A stretch of 64,000 nucleotides of DNA from Neorhizobium huautlense. Its GTDB lineage: Bacteria > Pseudomonadota > Alphaproteobacteria > Rhizobiales > Rhizobiaceae. Position numbers and translations under genes: made by a program. Shown in pieces: positions 16,220 through 25,574 of the stretch; position 1 is the first letter of the stretch; every line of letters starts with the position of its first letter. The notes beneath the pieces are model-generated. The model had not been told where the DNA came from. It made no database searches and was given only the letters and a program-made list of their open reading frames with translations. The stretch covers positions 556,439 through 620,438 of the forward strand of contig NZ_JAUSRF010000001.1 of assembly GCF_030811685.1 (NCBI RefSeq), given 5' to 3'.

Positions 16220-18700
16220 ATGAACCCGCAACAGAACTGGATGCGCAAGACATTGAAGCCGGGTGACGCCCTGCGTTACTGGCAGCTTGGCCGCATCGCC
16301 GAGGAACGGTTCGACGTGGCCGACGCGCCGATGAAGGGCGAGATGGACCCGTTCTTCTTCCTCACCAAGGTGAAGAATTTCATTCCGCACGAATATCCCT
16401 GCCGCACCATCTTTGCCGACACCTATCGCGGCAAGAGGCCGGATGTGCGCGGTGAATTCGAGGCGTCGCGCTGGTGGCTGCCCTTCGGTTCGCCACGGCT
16501 CGATCTGTCCGGCTTCTGGTTTCGCCCGACGCGGCTCGCGACATGGACACGCACCTATATCGAGGCTGAGGCGGCGGGCACGGCAAAAATCCGGCTCGGC
16601 ACCTGCGGTGGTGCTGTTCTGTGGCTGAACGGTTCGGAAGTCGGCTGGATGGCGCCCTATAGCCGCAATCTCGAAGCCAAGCAGGAATTCGAGCTGGAAC
16701 TGACGGCCGGGTTGAACGAGATCGTGCTGTTCTTCGATGATCTTGCCGAACGTGATGCCCGCTATTTCTACCAGTTCGATTATCTCTCCGGCCCCGCCGT
16801 CAACGTCGCACTGCCTGTTCCCGTGGAAGGCAACGTGGCGGACAGTCTGGAAGAGGCGCTGGACGGCATGCATCTCGACCGCCAGCATTATTTTGGCGGC
16901 GATATTACCGTGCTGTTCGCCAAGGCCCTGCCGGTCGAGGCCAAGGTCAATGTCGCCATCGAAGGCGATTTCATGTCGCGTGAACGCTTCGATTACGATT
17001 TCGAACTGGCCGCCGGTGTCGCCAGCCTCAATGTCGGCGCGTCGGAAAATGCGCCGGCGGATTTTCGCCATCTGCGCGTGACCCTGAATGCCGGCGGTTT
17101 TATCGCCTCGCGTTCGGTCGGCGTGGAAATCTGCCACGCGGCGCGCCAGGGCGATGCATCTGCCTCACTCGCACAGCGGATTACCGACACGCTGACCGAG
17201 GTTTCGGATTATTCCGAGCGCGACACTGTTCGCGCTTTTGCCCGGCTGGCGAGCGGTCGTGGTGGTGCCGATACCGATGCGATGATCGAGGAAATCCTGC
17301 CGTCGATCGAGGATTGCCACGACTGCGCCGATTTTTCGCTGGTGCCGTTGATCTGGTCGCGCACCACATGGGGCGGCGATATCAACGAAAAGACGCGTGC
17401 CCGCATCGATGCCGCCATCCTCAACTATCGGTACTGGATGGATGAGCCGGGCAATGACGTGCAGTGGTATTTTTCGGAAAACCACGCGTTGCTGTTTCAT
17501 ACCTCGGCCTATCTTGCCGGTCATCTTCTCCCCGAATCCACTTTTGTCCGTTCCGGCCGCAAGGGGTCGGAGCAGGCAAAGGTTGGTGCTGCGAGAGTGC
17601 GGGCCTGGCTCGACCATTTCGAGCATTGGGAAATGGCAGAGTTCAATTCCGCTCCCTATTTCCCGATCGATCTGAAGGGCCTGACGGCGCTGGCGGCGCT
17701 TTCGCCGGACAAGGATATCGCCGACCGCGCCAAGGCCGGGATCGTGCGGCTTGCGGAAATCATCGCGCGTTCGGCGCATCATGGCATGGTGACGGCGGCG
17801 CAGGGCCGGTCTTACGAACACACGCTGTGCGCTGGTCGTTCGCTGGAACTGTCAGCGGTTGCCCGCCTGCTGTGGGGCAAGGGATTCTATGGCCGCCGCG
17901 TGCATTGCCTGCCGCAGATGGCGGTGTGCCTGCGTGACCATGGTCTGGTGATCCCGGAGGAGTTTGCCGAGATAGCCGATCATCAGGGTGATCAGCATCA
18001 GGAATGGCGGTTTGCGCAGGGTGAAAACTCCTTTGCCGCGCTCTATCACTACAAGGGCAAAAATTTCGCCATGGGCTCGACGGTGCATTACCGCTGGGAC
18101 GAATGGGGGTATCAGGAAACCGTGCTGCACCTGCGCATCGGGAACAAGCTGGAAGCGGCGATCTGGATCAATCATCCGGGCGAAACCATCCAGTTCGGTT
18201 ATGGTCGCCCGTCCTATTGGGGCGGTTGCGGCACCATTCCGCGCGTGCAGCAATATCGTAGCCTCGCAGTGCTGGAATTCACCACATACGAGGAACAGCC
18301 GGACTTTACCCATGCCTGGTTCCCGGTTGCCGAATTCGATGAAAGCCGCGTTTCGGGCAGTCTGGCGCTGGCCCGTTCGGGTGAGGGCGCGGTGCTTTTG
18401 CGCGCCGGCTCCGAGCTTCATGCGACGACGGAGGGCCCGTCTGCCGGTGCCGAACTGCGCCAATATGGCCAGAAAACCCGCTGGATCGTGAGGGTCTGCG
18501 AGGCCGGTGATCTGGCTTCCGTGGAAAACCGTTTCGGTGGCCTTGCGGCCGAACATGCAGCCGATGGTACTATCATTATCGAGGACCCGGACTATGGTAG
18601 CGTACGCTTCCTGCCTGATGGCAGCGTCGAGGCGGAAGGTCGCGTCATTGCGCGGTCGGACTATCGTGTAAAGGGCGAGGCAAAACTGCTTCAGGCCTGA
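16220..18700 (+). CDS. Large uncharacterised protein of the pectin island
   Basis: An 826-residue protein I do not recognise as a named family. It lacks a signal peptide. The first 300 residues look beta-rich, with a carbohydrate-binding-like AVLWLNGSEVGW at about 130-142 and a FYQFDYL segment. The middle (about 330-640) is helical and repetitive, including DVQWYFSENHALLFHT, AEFNSAPYFPIDLKG and QGRSYEHTLCAGRS, which resembles an alpha/alpha toroid. The last part is again beta-rich. This order recalls heparinase II/III-like and other uronate lyases, with Asn, His, Tyr and Arg available, but no family signature is certain. It lies 14 bases after kduI in the operon, so a cytoplasmic lyase or hydrolase for rhamnogalacturonan fragments is a reasonable guess. 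Confidence 0.85.
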   Translation: MNPQQNWMRKTLKPGDALRYWQLGRIAEERFDVADAPMKGEMDPFFFLTKVKNFIPHEYPCRTIFADTYRGKRPDVRGEFEASRWWLPFGSPRLDLSGFWFRPTRLATWTRTYIEAEAAGTAKIRLGTCGGAVLWLNGSEVGWMAPYSRNLEAKQEFELELTAGLNEIVLFFDDLAERDARYFYQFDYLSGPAVNVALPVPVEGNVADSLEEALDGMHLDRQHYFGGDITVLFAKALPVEAKVNVAIEGDFMSRERFDYDFELAAGVASLNVGASENAPADFRHLRVTLNAGGFIASRSVGVEICHAARQGDASASLAQRITDTLTEVSDYSERDTVRAFARLASGRGGADTDAMIEEILPSIEDCHDCADFSLVPLIWSRTTWGGDINEKTRARIDAAILNYRYWMDEPGNDVQWYFSENHALLFHTSAYLAGHLLPESTFVRSGRKGSEQAKVGAARVRAWLDHFEHWEMAEFNSAPYFPIDLKGLTALAALSPDKDIADRAKAGIVRLAEIIARSAHHGMVTAAQGRSYEHTLCAGRSLELSAVARLLWGKGFYGRRVHCLPQMAVCLRDHGLVIPEEFAEIADHQGDQHQEWRFAQGENSFAALYHYKGKNFAMGSTVHYRWDEWGYQETVLHLRIGNKLEAAIWINHPGETIQFGYGRPSYWGGCGTIPRVQQYRSLAVLEFTTYEEQPDFTHAWFPVAEFDESRVSGSLALARSGEGAVLLRAGSELHATTEGPSAGAELRQYGQKTRWIVRVCEAGDLASVENRFGGLAAEHAADGTIIIEDPDYGSVRFLPDGSVEAEGRVIARSDYRVKGEAKLLQA

Positions 18701-18816
18701 GATGACAGAACAGGTGTCACTTCGAGAGCGCATCGCAAGCCTGCAAAACAGGCCGATGTTTGGGTGGTGAACGGACGGGTTGGGAGGCCTTAGTCCTTTA
18801 AGAGGAGGAAATGCGC

Positions 18817-20085
18817 ATGAAGACCAAATCGCTTCTCGCGGGCCTGGCGCTCGCACTTCTCGGTTCGACAGCGGCTCATGCCGGTGACGTGCGGATCATG
18901 TGGTATTCCGATGGCGTCGAAGGTGAGGTCATGAAAGACCTCGTCGGGCGTTTCATGAAGGAAAACCCCGGCATCAACGTCATTCTCGACAATGTCGCCT
19001 ACAGCGTCATCAAGGAACAGCTGCCGGTGCAGCTTGAGGCCGGCAACGGCCCGGATATTGCGCGTGTCACAGCAATCAAGGATTTGGCGCGGCACTGGCT
19101 GGATCTTCGTCCGCTGGTGAAGGATGCCAAATACTGGGACGACAATTTTGGTCTCCAGGCGGACTGGATGAGTCCGGACGGTTCCAACCAGATTTCCGGC
19201 TTCATGACGCAGATCACCCTGACCGGTGGTTATGCCAACAAGACCCTGTTCGATCAGGCGGGCGTTCCGATCCCCGGCCCGAAGGCGACATGGGAAGACT
19301 GGGCTGCCGCCTCGAAGAAGGTGCAGGAGAGCCAGCAGGTGCCGTTTGCCATGGCGATCGACCGTTCCGGCCATCGCATCACCGCGCCGCTTGTCTCCTA
19401 CGGCGCCAATTATATCGGCTCTGATGGCAAGCCTGCTCCGCTCGACAAGGGCGCAAAGGATTACCTGTCGAAGTTTGTCGGCTGGGCGGAAGATGGTACG
19501 GTCAGCAAGGATGTCTGGGTGTCTGCGGCGGGCAATACCTATCGCGCTGCGGCGGACGATTTCATCAACGGCCAGCTTGCCTTCTATTATTCCGGTTCCT
19601 GGCAGGTGGCGAACCTCGCCACCAAGATCGGCGACAATTTTGATTGGGTGGCTGTCGGCAGCCCCTGCGGCCCGGTCGCCTGCACCGGCCTGCCCGGTGG
19701 TGCAGCGCTCGTTGCGGTGAAATACACAAAGAACCAGAAGGATGTCGCGACCGTGATGGACTGGTTCGCGCAGGAAGCAATCGTCAAGGAATTTTCCGAA
19801 CGCACGCTGTTCCTGCCCGGCCACAAGGGTGTGGTCGACAAGGGCGGTCTCGACTTCAAGTCGGACAATGCGCAGGCCAAGGCAGCGCTGAATGTGTTTG
19901 TGGAATCCACCAAGACGACATCGGAAGCGGCGCTGAAATTGCCGGGTTGGCGCTGGTCCGACACCGTTTATGCCGCGATCGTGACGCGTATCGGCCAGAC
20001 GCTGGCGGGCGAAATGAAGATCGACGATGCGTTTACGCGGATCGATTCGGATATCGCCCAGAAGGTGAAGGATGCGGGGCAGTAA
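18817..20085 (+). CDS. ABC sugar transporter substrate-binding protein
   Basis: A periplasmic sugar-binding protein of about 422 residues (MalE/UgpB-like family 1). The signal peptide ends near AHA-GD. AGGAGG at 18803-18808 is only 2 bases from the first ATG (18811) but 8 from the second, so MKTKSLLAG is the better start. The mature part opens with VRIMWYSDGVEGE. The island's enzymes point to unsaturated oligogalacturonides or rhamnogalacturonan fragments as ligand (inference). A RIME element separates it from the permease genes. Confidence 0.9.
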   Translation: MKTKSLLAGLALALLGSTAAHAGDVRIMWYSDGVEGEVMKDLVGRFMKENPGINVILDNVAYSVIKEQLPVQLEAGNGPDIARVTAIKDLARHWLDLRPLVKDAKYWDDNFGLQADWMSPDGSNQISGFMTQITLTGGYANKTLFDQAGVPIPGPKATWEDWAAASKKVQESQQVPFAMAIDRSGHRITAPLVSYGANYIGSDGKPAPLDKGAKDYLSKFVGWAEDGTVSKDVWVSAAGNTYRAAADDFINGQLAFYYSGSWQVANLATKIGDNFDWVAVGSPCGPVACTGLPGGAALVAVKYTKNQKDVATVMDWFAQEAIVKEFSERTLFLPGHKGVVDKGGLDFKSDNAQAKAALNVFVESTKTTSEAALKLPGWRWSDTVYAAIVTRIGQTLAGEMKIDDAFTRIDSDIAQKVKDAGQ

Positions 20086-20155
20086 TTTGTCCTGACGTTG
20101 AGGTTCACGTCCTTTCCTCGCAGGTTGCAGGGTTGTCGCCTACGGAGTTGGGGTG

Positions 20156-20328
20156 GGGCCGCTTGCTCCCAATAATCTCCCCCCTTGAGGGGGAGATGTC
20201 GCCGAAGGTGACAGAGGGGGGTGAGCAACGGCGCGGCGAAGACAGGACAAGCGGTATTTGCGCCAGCATTACCCCCCTCTGTCCTGCCGGACATCTCCCC
20301 CTCAAGGGGGGAGATCGGCTGGGCGCAC
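20156..20328. repeat. RIME-type palindromic element, copy 1
   Basis: A composite of two palindromic halves facing each other. Each half has an outer stem built on CTCCCCC(T)TTGAGGGGGAG and an inner stem (TGTCGCC.. / ..GGTGACA on the left, TGTCC.. / ..GGACA on the right) next to CAGAGGGGG. The whole is almost the reverse complement of the element at 34541-34713, including flanks (GGGAGCAAGCGG and GCCCAGCCGATC). This composition is that of the intergenic mosaic elements of rhizobia. It lies between the binding-protein and permease genes of one operon. Confidence 0.85.
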
Positions 20329-20410
20329 GGTCCATGCTTCATATGCCCTCCCGGAATGGAGGTGGGCCAAACAACAAAAACGACGGCGACGGAGGAGAAG
20401 ACAGCAGACC

Positions 20411-21415
20411 ATGACAACCCCATCTCTCTCCAGCCTTCTCATGGTACCCGTCAACGCTGTCATGCGCATCATCGAAGCGCCGCTGCGTCGCCTGCAAAAG
20501 GCGACCGGCATCGGCGGTATGGCGGCGTTTTTCCTGGCGCCGAACATGCTGATCTTCGGCATCTTCGTGCTCTTGCCTCTGGTCATCAACTTCGTCTACT
20601 CAATGACCGGCGGCACAGCCTTCTTCCTTTCCGAACGCGATTTTATCGGCGGCGCGCAATATTCGCGGCTGTTCGAGTGCCAGAACTATCTCGATCCGAT
20701 GTCCTGCCAGGAAGATGCCTTCTGGACCGCCGTCGGCAACACGTTCTGGTTCGTGGTCCTGCAGGTCTCGCTGATGATCCTGACGGCGCTGATCACGGCG
20801 CTCATTCTCAACCGCGAACTTGCCGCCCGGTCCTTCTGGCGCGCCGTGTTCTTCTTTCCCGTGCTGCTGTCGCCGGTCGTGGTCGGCCTGATCTGGAAAT
20901 GGATTCTGCAACGTCAGGGCCTCTTGAATTTCGGCCTCTACCAGTTCGGCATGGACCCATACACATGGCTGACTGACCGCAACTGGACCTTTGCGGCGAC
21001 GATCGGCGTGTCTCTCTGGGCGCATATGGGTTTTTACGCGCTGATCATTCTGGCCGGCCTGCAGGCGATCCCCAAGGATCTCTACGAGGCGGCCGAGATG
21101 GACGGCACGAAACCGGCGCGCGTTTTCTGGCGTATCACCCTGCCGCTTCTGGCGCCCAACCTGCTCGTCGTCGTGGTGCTGGCGCTGATCAAGTCGGTGC
21201 AGGTGTTCGATGAGATCTACGTGCTGACCGGCGGCGGACCGGGCACCAGCACGCTGTTCCTGACGCAATATATCTATGAAACCGGCTTTGCCTCGGCATT
21301 GCGCAATCCGGGTCTGGCGGCGGCGGCCTCGATCCTGATGGGTGGCGTGCTGGTGGTGCTGACGCTGATCCAGCTCGGCATCGGCAGGCGCGGTGAAAGC
21401 AAGGGGAAACGCTGA
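20411..21415 (+). CDS. ABC sugar transporter permease, MalF/UgpA type
   Basis: A 334-residue permease with an N-terminal cytoplasmic segment and six membrane helices. A periplasmic loop with two cysteines (ECQNYLDPMSCQED) follows the first helix. The EAA loop is EAAEMDGTKPARVFWRITLP at about residue 220. I start at MTTPSLSSL; upstream frame is RIME sequence. It ends with TGATG, overlapping the next permease by one base. Confidence 0.9.
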   Translation: MTTPSLSSLLMVPVNAVMRIIEAPLRRLQKATGIGGMAAFFLAPNMLIFGIFVLLPLVINFVYSMTGGTAFFLSERDFIGGAQYSRLFECQNYLDPMSCQEDAFWTAVGNTFWFVVLQVSLMILTALITALILNRELAARSFWRAVFFFPVLLSPVVVGLIWKWILQRQGLLNFGLYQFGMDPYTWLTDRNWTFAATIGVSLWAHMGFYALIILAGLQAIPKDLYEAAEMDGTKPARVFWRITLPLLAPNLLVVVVLALIKSVQVFDEIYVLTGGGPGTSTLFLTQYIYETGFASALRNPGLAAAASILMGGVLVVLTLIQLGIGRRGESKGKR

Positions 21416-22479
21416 TGGGAAATGTTGCGCGTTTCATCCTGCGCCGGCGAGGCGCCCATGGTAGCGGCAAGGGCTGGCACTGGACCGATGTGTTTACATG
21501 GGTGTGGCTGATCGGTGGCCTGATCATCATGTTCGGCCCGGCCGTCTGGCTGGTATTTTCCTCGCTGAAAACGCCGGCGGCGCTCGCCGAATTCCCGCCG
21601 TCGATCCTGCCCTATGTCACCAGCCAGGCGACTGTCGAAGGCTATGACAAGCCGTTGATGCTCTACAATGCGACGATGCCGGATGGTTCGACGCGGGTTC
21701 TGGCTGAAGTGCGGCGCATCGGCCTTGTGGCGCAGATGGTCGATCCCAATGCTCCGGGCGAAATCGTCAAGGTCAATATCAACGACCGTTCGCCGGTGCG
21801 GACCATGTCGTTCGCCACCAACAACTATACCGAGCCCTTCGTGCATTTCGATTTCCTGCGCTATCTCTGGAACTCGGTTTTCGTGACGGTGGTGGCGACG
21901 CTGATCACGTTGGTGGTCAATTCCATGGCCGCATTCGCGCTGTCGAAATACGAGTTCAAGGGCCGATCGCTCGCCATGCTCGTCATCCTCGCGACGCTGA
22001 TGGTGCCGCTTTCGGTGATCATGGTGCCGCTTTATTCGATCATCTCGACGCTTGGCCTGTTCAACAGTCTCTGGGGCGTGATCCTGCCGACGGTGGCGAC
22101 ACCGACCGGGGTATTCATCCTGCGGCAATACATGCTGACCATTCCCGATGAATTGCTCGATGCGGCGCGCATGGACAAGGCGTCGGAATGGCAGATCTAC
22201 TGGCGCATCGTGCTGCCGCTGACGGCACCGGCTTTGGCGGTTCTGGCGATCTTCTCGGTCGTCTGGCGCTGGAACGACTTTTTGTGGCCGCTGATCGTGC
22301 TTTCGCGGCGGGAGCTTTACACCCTGCAGGTGGGGCTGAGCATCTATTCCGGCGAACTGAATGTGCAATGGCACTTCATTCTGGCGATGACCGTCGTCAC
22401 CATGATCCCGGTCGTGCTGGTCTTCATTTTCCTGCAGCGTTTCATCACCACCGGCATTGCCGGCACCGGCCTGAAGTAA
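21415..22479 (+). CDS. ABC sugar transporter permease, MalG type with a large inserted loop
   Basis: A 354-residue MalG-like permease, about 75 residues longer than usual (about 275-285). The excess is a hydrophilic, beta-rich insertion at about residues 60-140 between the first membrane helix and the rest, with segments such as GSTRVLAEVRRIGL and EIVKVNINDRS. Its position places it in the periplasm. The EAA loop DAARMDKASEWQIYWRIVLP is normal. A similar extra domain exists in MalF (the P2 loop), where it contacts the binding protein. Confidence 0.9.
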   Translation: MGNVARFILRRRGAHGSGKGWHWTDVFTWVWLIGGLIIMFGPAVWLVFSSLKTPAALAEFPPSILPYVTSQATVEGYDKPLMLYNATMPDGSTRVLAEVRRIGLVAQMVDPNAPGEIVKVNINDRSPVRTMSFATNNYTEPFVHFDFLRYLWNSVFVTVVATLITLVVNSMAAFALSKYEFKGRSLAMLVILATLMVPLSVIMVPLYSIISTLGLFNSLWGVILPTVATPTGVFILRQYMLTIPDELLDAARMDKASEWQIYWRIVLPLTAPALAVLAIFSVVWRWNDFLWPLIVLSRRELYTLQVGLSIYSGELNVQWHFILAMTVVTMIPVVLVFIFLQRFITTGIAGTGLK

Positions 22480-22488
22480 GGGACACCG

Positions 22489-23586
22489 ATGGGCGAAATC
22501 AAACTCACCGACGTCAAGAAATCGTTTGGCGCACTCGCGGTTCTGAAAGATATCGACCTGCATATCAGGCATGGCGAATTCGTCGTTTTTGTCGGCCCAT
22601 CCGGCTGCGGAAAATCGACGCTTCTGCGCACCATCGCGGGCCTTGAAAAGGTCTCCGGTGGCGAGATCGAGATCGACGGCAAACGCGTCAACGAGGTGAC
22701 GGCCGCCGATCGCGGCCTTGCCATGGTGTTCCAGTCCTATGCGCTCTATCCGCATATGAGCGTGCGTCAAAACCTCGCGTTTGGCTTGGAAAATTCCAAC
22801 ATGCCGAAGGCGGAGATTACCGAGCGCATCAACGAAGCGGCGCGCATGCTGGAGATCGAGGCCTATATGGATCGCCGTCCCGGCCAGTTGTCCGGTGGCC
22901 AGCGGCAGCGTGTCGCCATCGGCCGCGCCATCGTGCGCCGCCCCACGGCCTTTCTGCTGGACGAACCGCTGTCCAACCTCGATGCCGAACTGCGTGTCTC
23001 GACACGCGCGGAACTGGCGGCCCTTCATGGCCGCCTGGGATCGACGATGATCTATGTCACCCACGATCAGGTGGAGGCGATGACGCTTGCGCATCGCATC
23101 GTGGTGATGCGGGCCGGCAAGATCGAGCAGGTCGGCACCCCGCTGGAGCTTTACAACGAACCGGCCAACCGGTTCGTTGCCGGTTTTATCGGCGCACCGC
23201 ACATGAATTTCCTGAAGGCCGAGGTGGTGGCCGTGTCCGCCGGTTCGGCCACGCTGACTTTCGCCGGGGGGTATCGCGCGGACCTACAGTCAGGGCAGGC
23301 GAAATTGCAGGTTGGCGACAAGGTGACGGTTGGCGTACGGCCGCAACATCTTGTCGTCAGCGGTGATCCGCAACATCCGGCCGCAAAACTCTATCTGGTC
23401 GAGGCGCTGGGTTCGGAAACCGTCGTGCATGGCGATATCGGCGGCGAAAAGCTGCTGGCCGTCCTGCCGGGTCAGCAGCGGCTGAATGCGGGAGACAGGG
23501 TGCATTTCGACCTGTCGAAACCGGTCCTGCATGTGTTCGACGACAATGGCCACCGCCTGTTCACCCATCCGGGAAGCGGCGGATAA
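22489..23586 (+). CDS. ABC sugar transporter ATP-binding protein, UgpC/MsmK type
   Basis: A 365-residue ATPase of the carbohydrate class. Walker A GPSGCGKST, Q-loop VFQSYALYPH, signature LSGGQRQRVAIGRAIV, Walker B FLLDEPLSNLD and H-loop VTHDQVEAM are canonical. The C-terminal MalK-like regulatory domain is present. It starts 9 bases after the permease and completes the importer of the pectin island. Some such ATPases serve several importers. Confidence 0.93.
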   Translation: MGEIKLTDVKKSFGALAVLKDIDLHIRHGEFVVFVGPSGCGKSTLLRTIAGLEKVSGGEIEIDGKRVNEVTAADRGLAMVFQSYALYPHMSVRQNLAFGLENSNMPKAEITERINEAARMLEIEAYMDRRPGQLSGGQRQRVAIGRAIVRRPTAFLLDEPLSNLDAELRVSTRAELAALHGRLGSTMIYVTHDQVEAMTLAHRIVVMRAGKIEQVGTPLELYNEPANRFVAGFIGAPHMNFLKAEVVAVSAGSATLTFAGGYRADLQSGQAKLQVGDKVTVGVRPQHLVVSGDPQHPAAKLYLVEALGSETVVHGDIGGEKLLAVLPGQQRLNAGDRVHFDLSKPVLHVFDDNGHRLFTHPGSGG

Positions 23587-23589
23587 AGG

Positions 23590-24747
23590 TTAGCGACGCT
23601 CGCCGATGCCAAGCGGCGTGGCGGGCGTTTCCTTTGGCACACGACCGTATTCGTGCGGCAGAGAACATGTCTTCAGCTGTGGCAGAACCTTTGTGCCAAA
23701 GTGTTCGGCCTCATCGAGATGCGGGTAACCGGAAAAGATGAAGGCGCGAATGCCCATTTTTCGATAGGCCTCGATTTCCGAAAGCACCTGATCCGTGGAG
23801 CCGACAATGGCGGCACCGCAGCCGGAACGGGCACGGCCGATGCCGGTCCAGAGATGGCGTTCGACATAACCGAACTGATCGGCCAGTTCTCTCGCGCGCG
23901 CCTGATGCGACACGCCGAGCGAAATGCTGTCATGCGCGCGTTCGCGGATCAGCTTTCCGTATTCGTCGTCGAGTTTGGAAACGAGATGCTCGGCGTATTC
24001 ACGGGCTTCCTGTTCGGTGTCGCGCACGATCATGTGCACGCGCAGACCGTAATCCAGCATGCGTCCATGCGCTTCGGCGCGGGCATGGACGGCGCGCATG
24101 CGGTCCGCCAGTTGTTCCTGCGGCTCCGGCCACATCAGGTAGACGTCGCATTGCGCTCCGCACAACTCCAGCGCATCCGGTGAATAACCGCCGAAATAGA
24201 GAAGCGGCCCGCCATTCTGCTGGTAGGGGCGGGCGGGTTCGGTGGAAACATTCTTGAACTGGTAGATCTCTCCGTCGTGGTCGATCGTGTCGCGCGTCCA
24301 GGCCTGCCGCAGGATCTGCACGACCTCGTGGCTGCGGCGATACCGATAGGCGCTGTCGGCCACTTCGCCGGGAAAATCGGAGCTGATGACGTTGAGCGTG
24401 AGGCGGCCCTTCAGCATGTGATCGAGCGTGGCGACGGTGCGGGCGAGCATGATCGGCTGCATTTCGCCGCAGCGGATCGCCGCCAGCATGTTGATGCGAT
24501 CGGTGATCGGCGCACAGGCGGCGACAAAACTCAGCGTGTCCTGTCCGACCTGATAGGAGGAGGGGCAGAGGATGTTGCGGAAACCCAGTGTTTCCGCCTT
24601 TTTGACGATATCGGAACAATGGTCGAAGCTGGAGCGCAGGGCGCCGTCGGGCACGCCGAGATAGGCGTAATCGTCCGAGCAGAGCGCGGAAAACCACGAT
24701 ATTTCCGAAGTATCGAGATCGGCGGAACGGACGGGCACAACGGTCAT
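23590..24747 (-). CDS. LLM-class flavin-dependent monooxygenase, SsuD-like
   Basis: A 385-residue bacterial-luciferase-like enzyme of the alkanesulfonate monooxygenase group, which uses reduced FMN from a separate reductase. Family signs: GFRNILCPSSYQVGQDTL, LARTVATLDHMLKGRLTLNVIS, RYRRSHEVVQILRQAW, and GSTDQVLSEIEAYRKMGIRAF near the end. GGAGGAG precedes the ATG of MTVVPVRS. It converges on the ATPase gene (3 bases apart) and is divergent from the GntR gene. No flavin reductase is near. Its place next to a sugar importer and a sugar-type dehydrogenase makes a sulfonated or otherwise modified sugar a possible substrate (inference). Confidence 0.88.
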   Translation of the reverse strand: MTVVPVRSADLDTSEISWFSALCSDDYAYLGVPDGALRSSFDHCSDIVKKAETLGFRNILCPSSYQVGQDTLSFVAACAPITDRINMLAAIRCGEMQPIMLARTVATLDHMLKGRLTLNVISSDFPGEVADSAYRYRRSHEVVQILRQAWTRDTIDHDGEIYQFKNVSTEPARPYQQNGGPLLYFGGYSPDALELCGAQCDVYLMWPEPQEQLADRMRAVHARAEAHGRMLDYGLRVHMIVRDTEQEAREYAEHLVSKLDDEYGKLIRERAHDSISLGVSHQARARELADQFGYVERHLWTGIGRARSGCGAAIVGSTDQVLSEIEAYRKMGIRAFIFSGYPHLDEAEHFGTKVLPQLKTCSLPHEYGRVPKETPATPLGIGERR

Positions 24748-24806
24748 CGGAATTCTCCTCCCCAAGATCGCCCCCGACCTCGATTGCCTCTTGCGTAACA
24801 TCGCGG

Positions 24807-24831
24807 TTGATGTAAATCAATAGTGTATCAA
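24807..24831. promoter_or_regulatory. Candidate GntR operator
   Basis: Arms TTGAT and ATCAA, 4 bases apart (24807-24820), with a further ATCAA at 24827-24831, lie in the 111-base gap between the divergent monooxygenase and GntR genes. The position suits control of both transcripts; assignment to this GntR protein is inferred. Confidence 0.45.
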
Positions 24832-24858
24832 TTTGGCTGCGCGTGAGTGGGAGAAAGC

Positions 24859-25563
24859 ATGCCGCAGACATCCGGCAGCCTGCCGATCTATCTGCAGATC
24901 ACCGACCTTCTGATCCGCGACATTGCCAGCGGTCGGCTGATCGATGGCGAAAAGCTGCCGCCGGAACGGGAGATGTCGGAGAAGCTCGGCATCGCTACCG
25001 GCACGCTGCGCAAGGCGCTGGCGGAGCTGCAATCGCGCGGCATGCTGGAGCGCGTGCAGGGCTCGGGCAATTATGTGCGCGCCGTCAGCGATCCGAAAAG
25101 CATTTATGCGATGTTCCGGCTGGAACTGCTGGAAGGCGGCGGCCTGCCGACCGCGGACATTTTGGATGTGCGGCGTCTGCCAAAACCTGCTGACCTGCCG
25201 GATTTCGGAACGTCTAAAGAGGCGCATCGCATCCGGCGCGTTCGTTTCCTGTCCGGCAAGGTGGCCGCTTTGGAAGAGATCTGGCTGGATGGCGATTACG
25301 TCGAAACCATCCGTGCCGAAGACCTGTCGGAGTCGCTTTATCTCTATTACCGCGAGGCTCTCGGTCTCTGGATCGTACGGGCAGAGGACAGCATCGGTCT
25401 CGATACGGTGCCGGACTGGGCGCCAGAAATATTTGGCCGCCGGGCGGGAGAACCGGCGGTGCAGGTGCTGCGCGTCAGCGAGGCGCAGGACGGAAAACGG
25501 GCGGAGGTGTCGCGCACATGGATCGACCATTCGGTCGCCCGTTATGTGTCGCGGCTGAAATAG
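24859..25563 (+). CDS. GntR-family regulator, HutC subfamily
   Basis: A 234-residue repressor. The N-terminal winged helix is seen in DGEKLPPEREMSEKLGIATG and TLRKALAELQSRGMLER, followed by VQGSGNYV, then a UTRA effector domain from about residue 90 to the end. GGGAG lies before the ATG of MPQTSGSLP. It is divergent from the monooxygenase and 11 bases upstream of the Gfo/Idh/MocA gene, which fits control of both. Confidence 0.9.
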   Translation: MPQTSGSLPIYLQITDLLIRDIASGRLIDGEKLPPEREMSEKLGIATGTLRKALAELQSRGMLERVQGSGNYVRAVSDPKSIYAMFRLELLEGGGLPTADILDVRRLPKPADLPDFGTSKEAHRIRRVRFLSGKVAALEEIWLDGDYVETIRAEDLSESLYLYYREALGLWIVRAEDSIGLDTVPDWAPEIFGRRAGEPAVQVLRVSEAQDGKRAEVSRTWIDHSVARYVSRLK

Positions 25564-25574
25564 CGGGAGAGACT

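Noticed and set aside
21274..23202. A 642-codon open frame on the minus strand
   Set aside because: It is the antisense shadow of the sugar permease and ATPase genes; its His/Arg/Asp-rich composition is typical of such shadows.
23590..24747. Assignment of the LLM enzyme as sulfoquinovose monooxygenase
   Set aside because: The expected flavin reductase and sulfoquinovosidase are not adjacent, and the neighbouring genes point to pectin sugars; kept only as a possibility.
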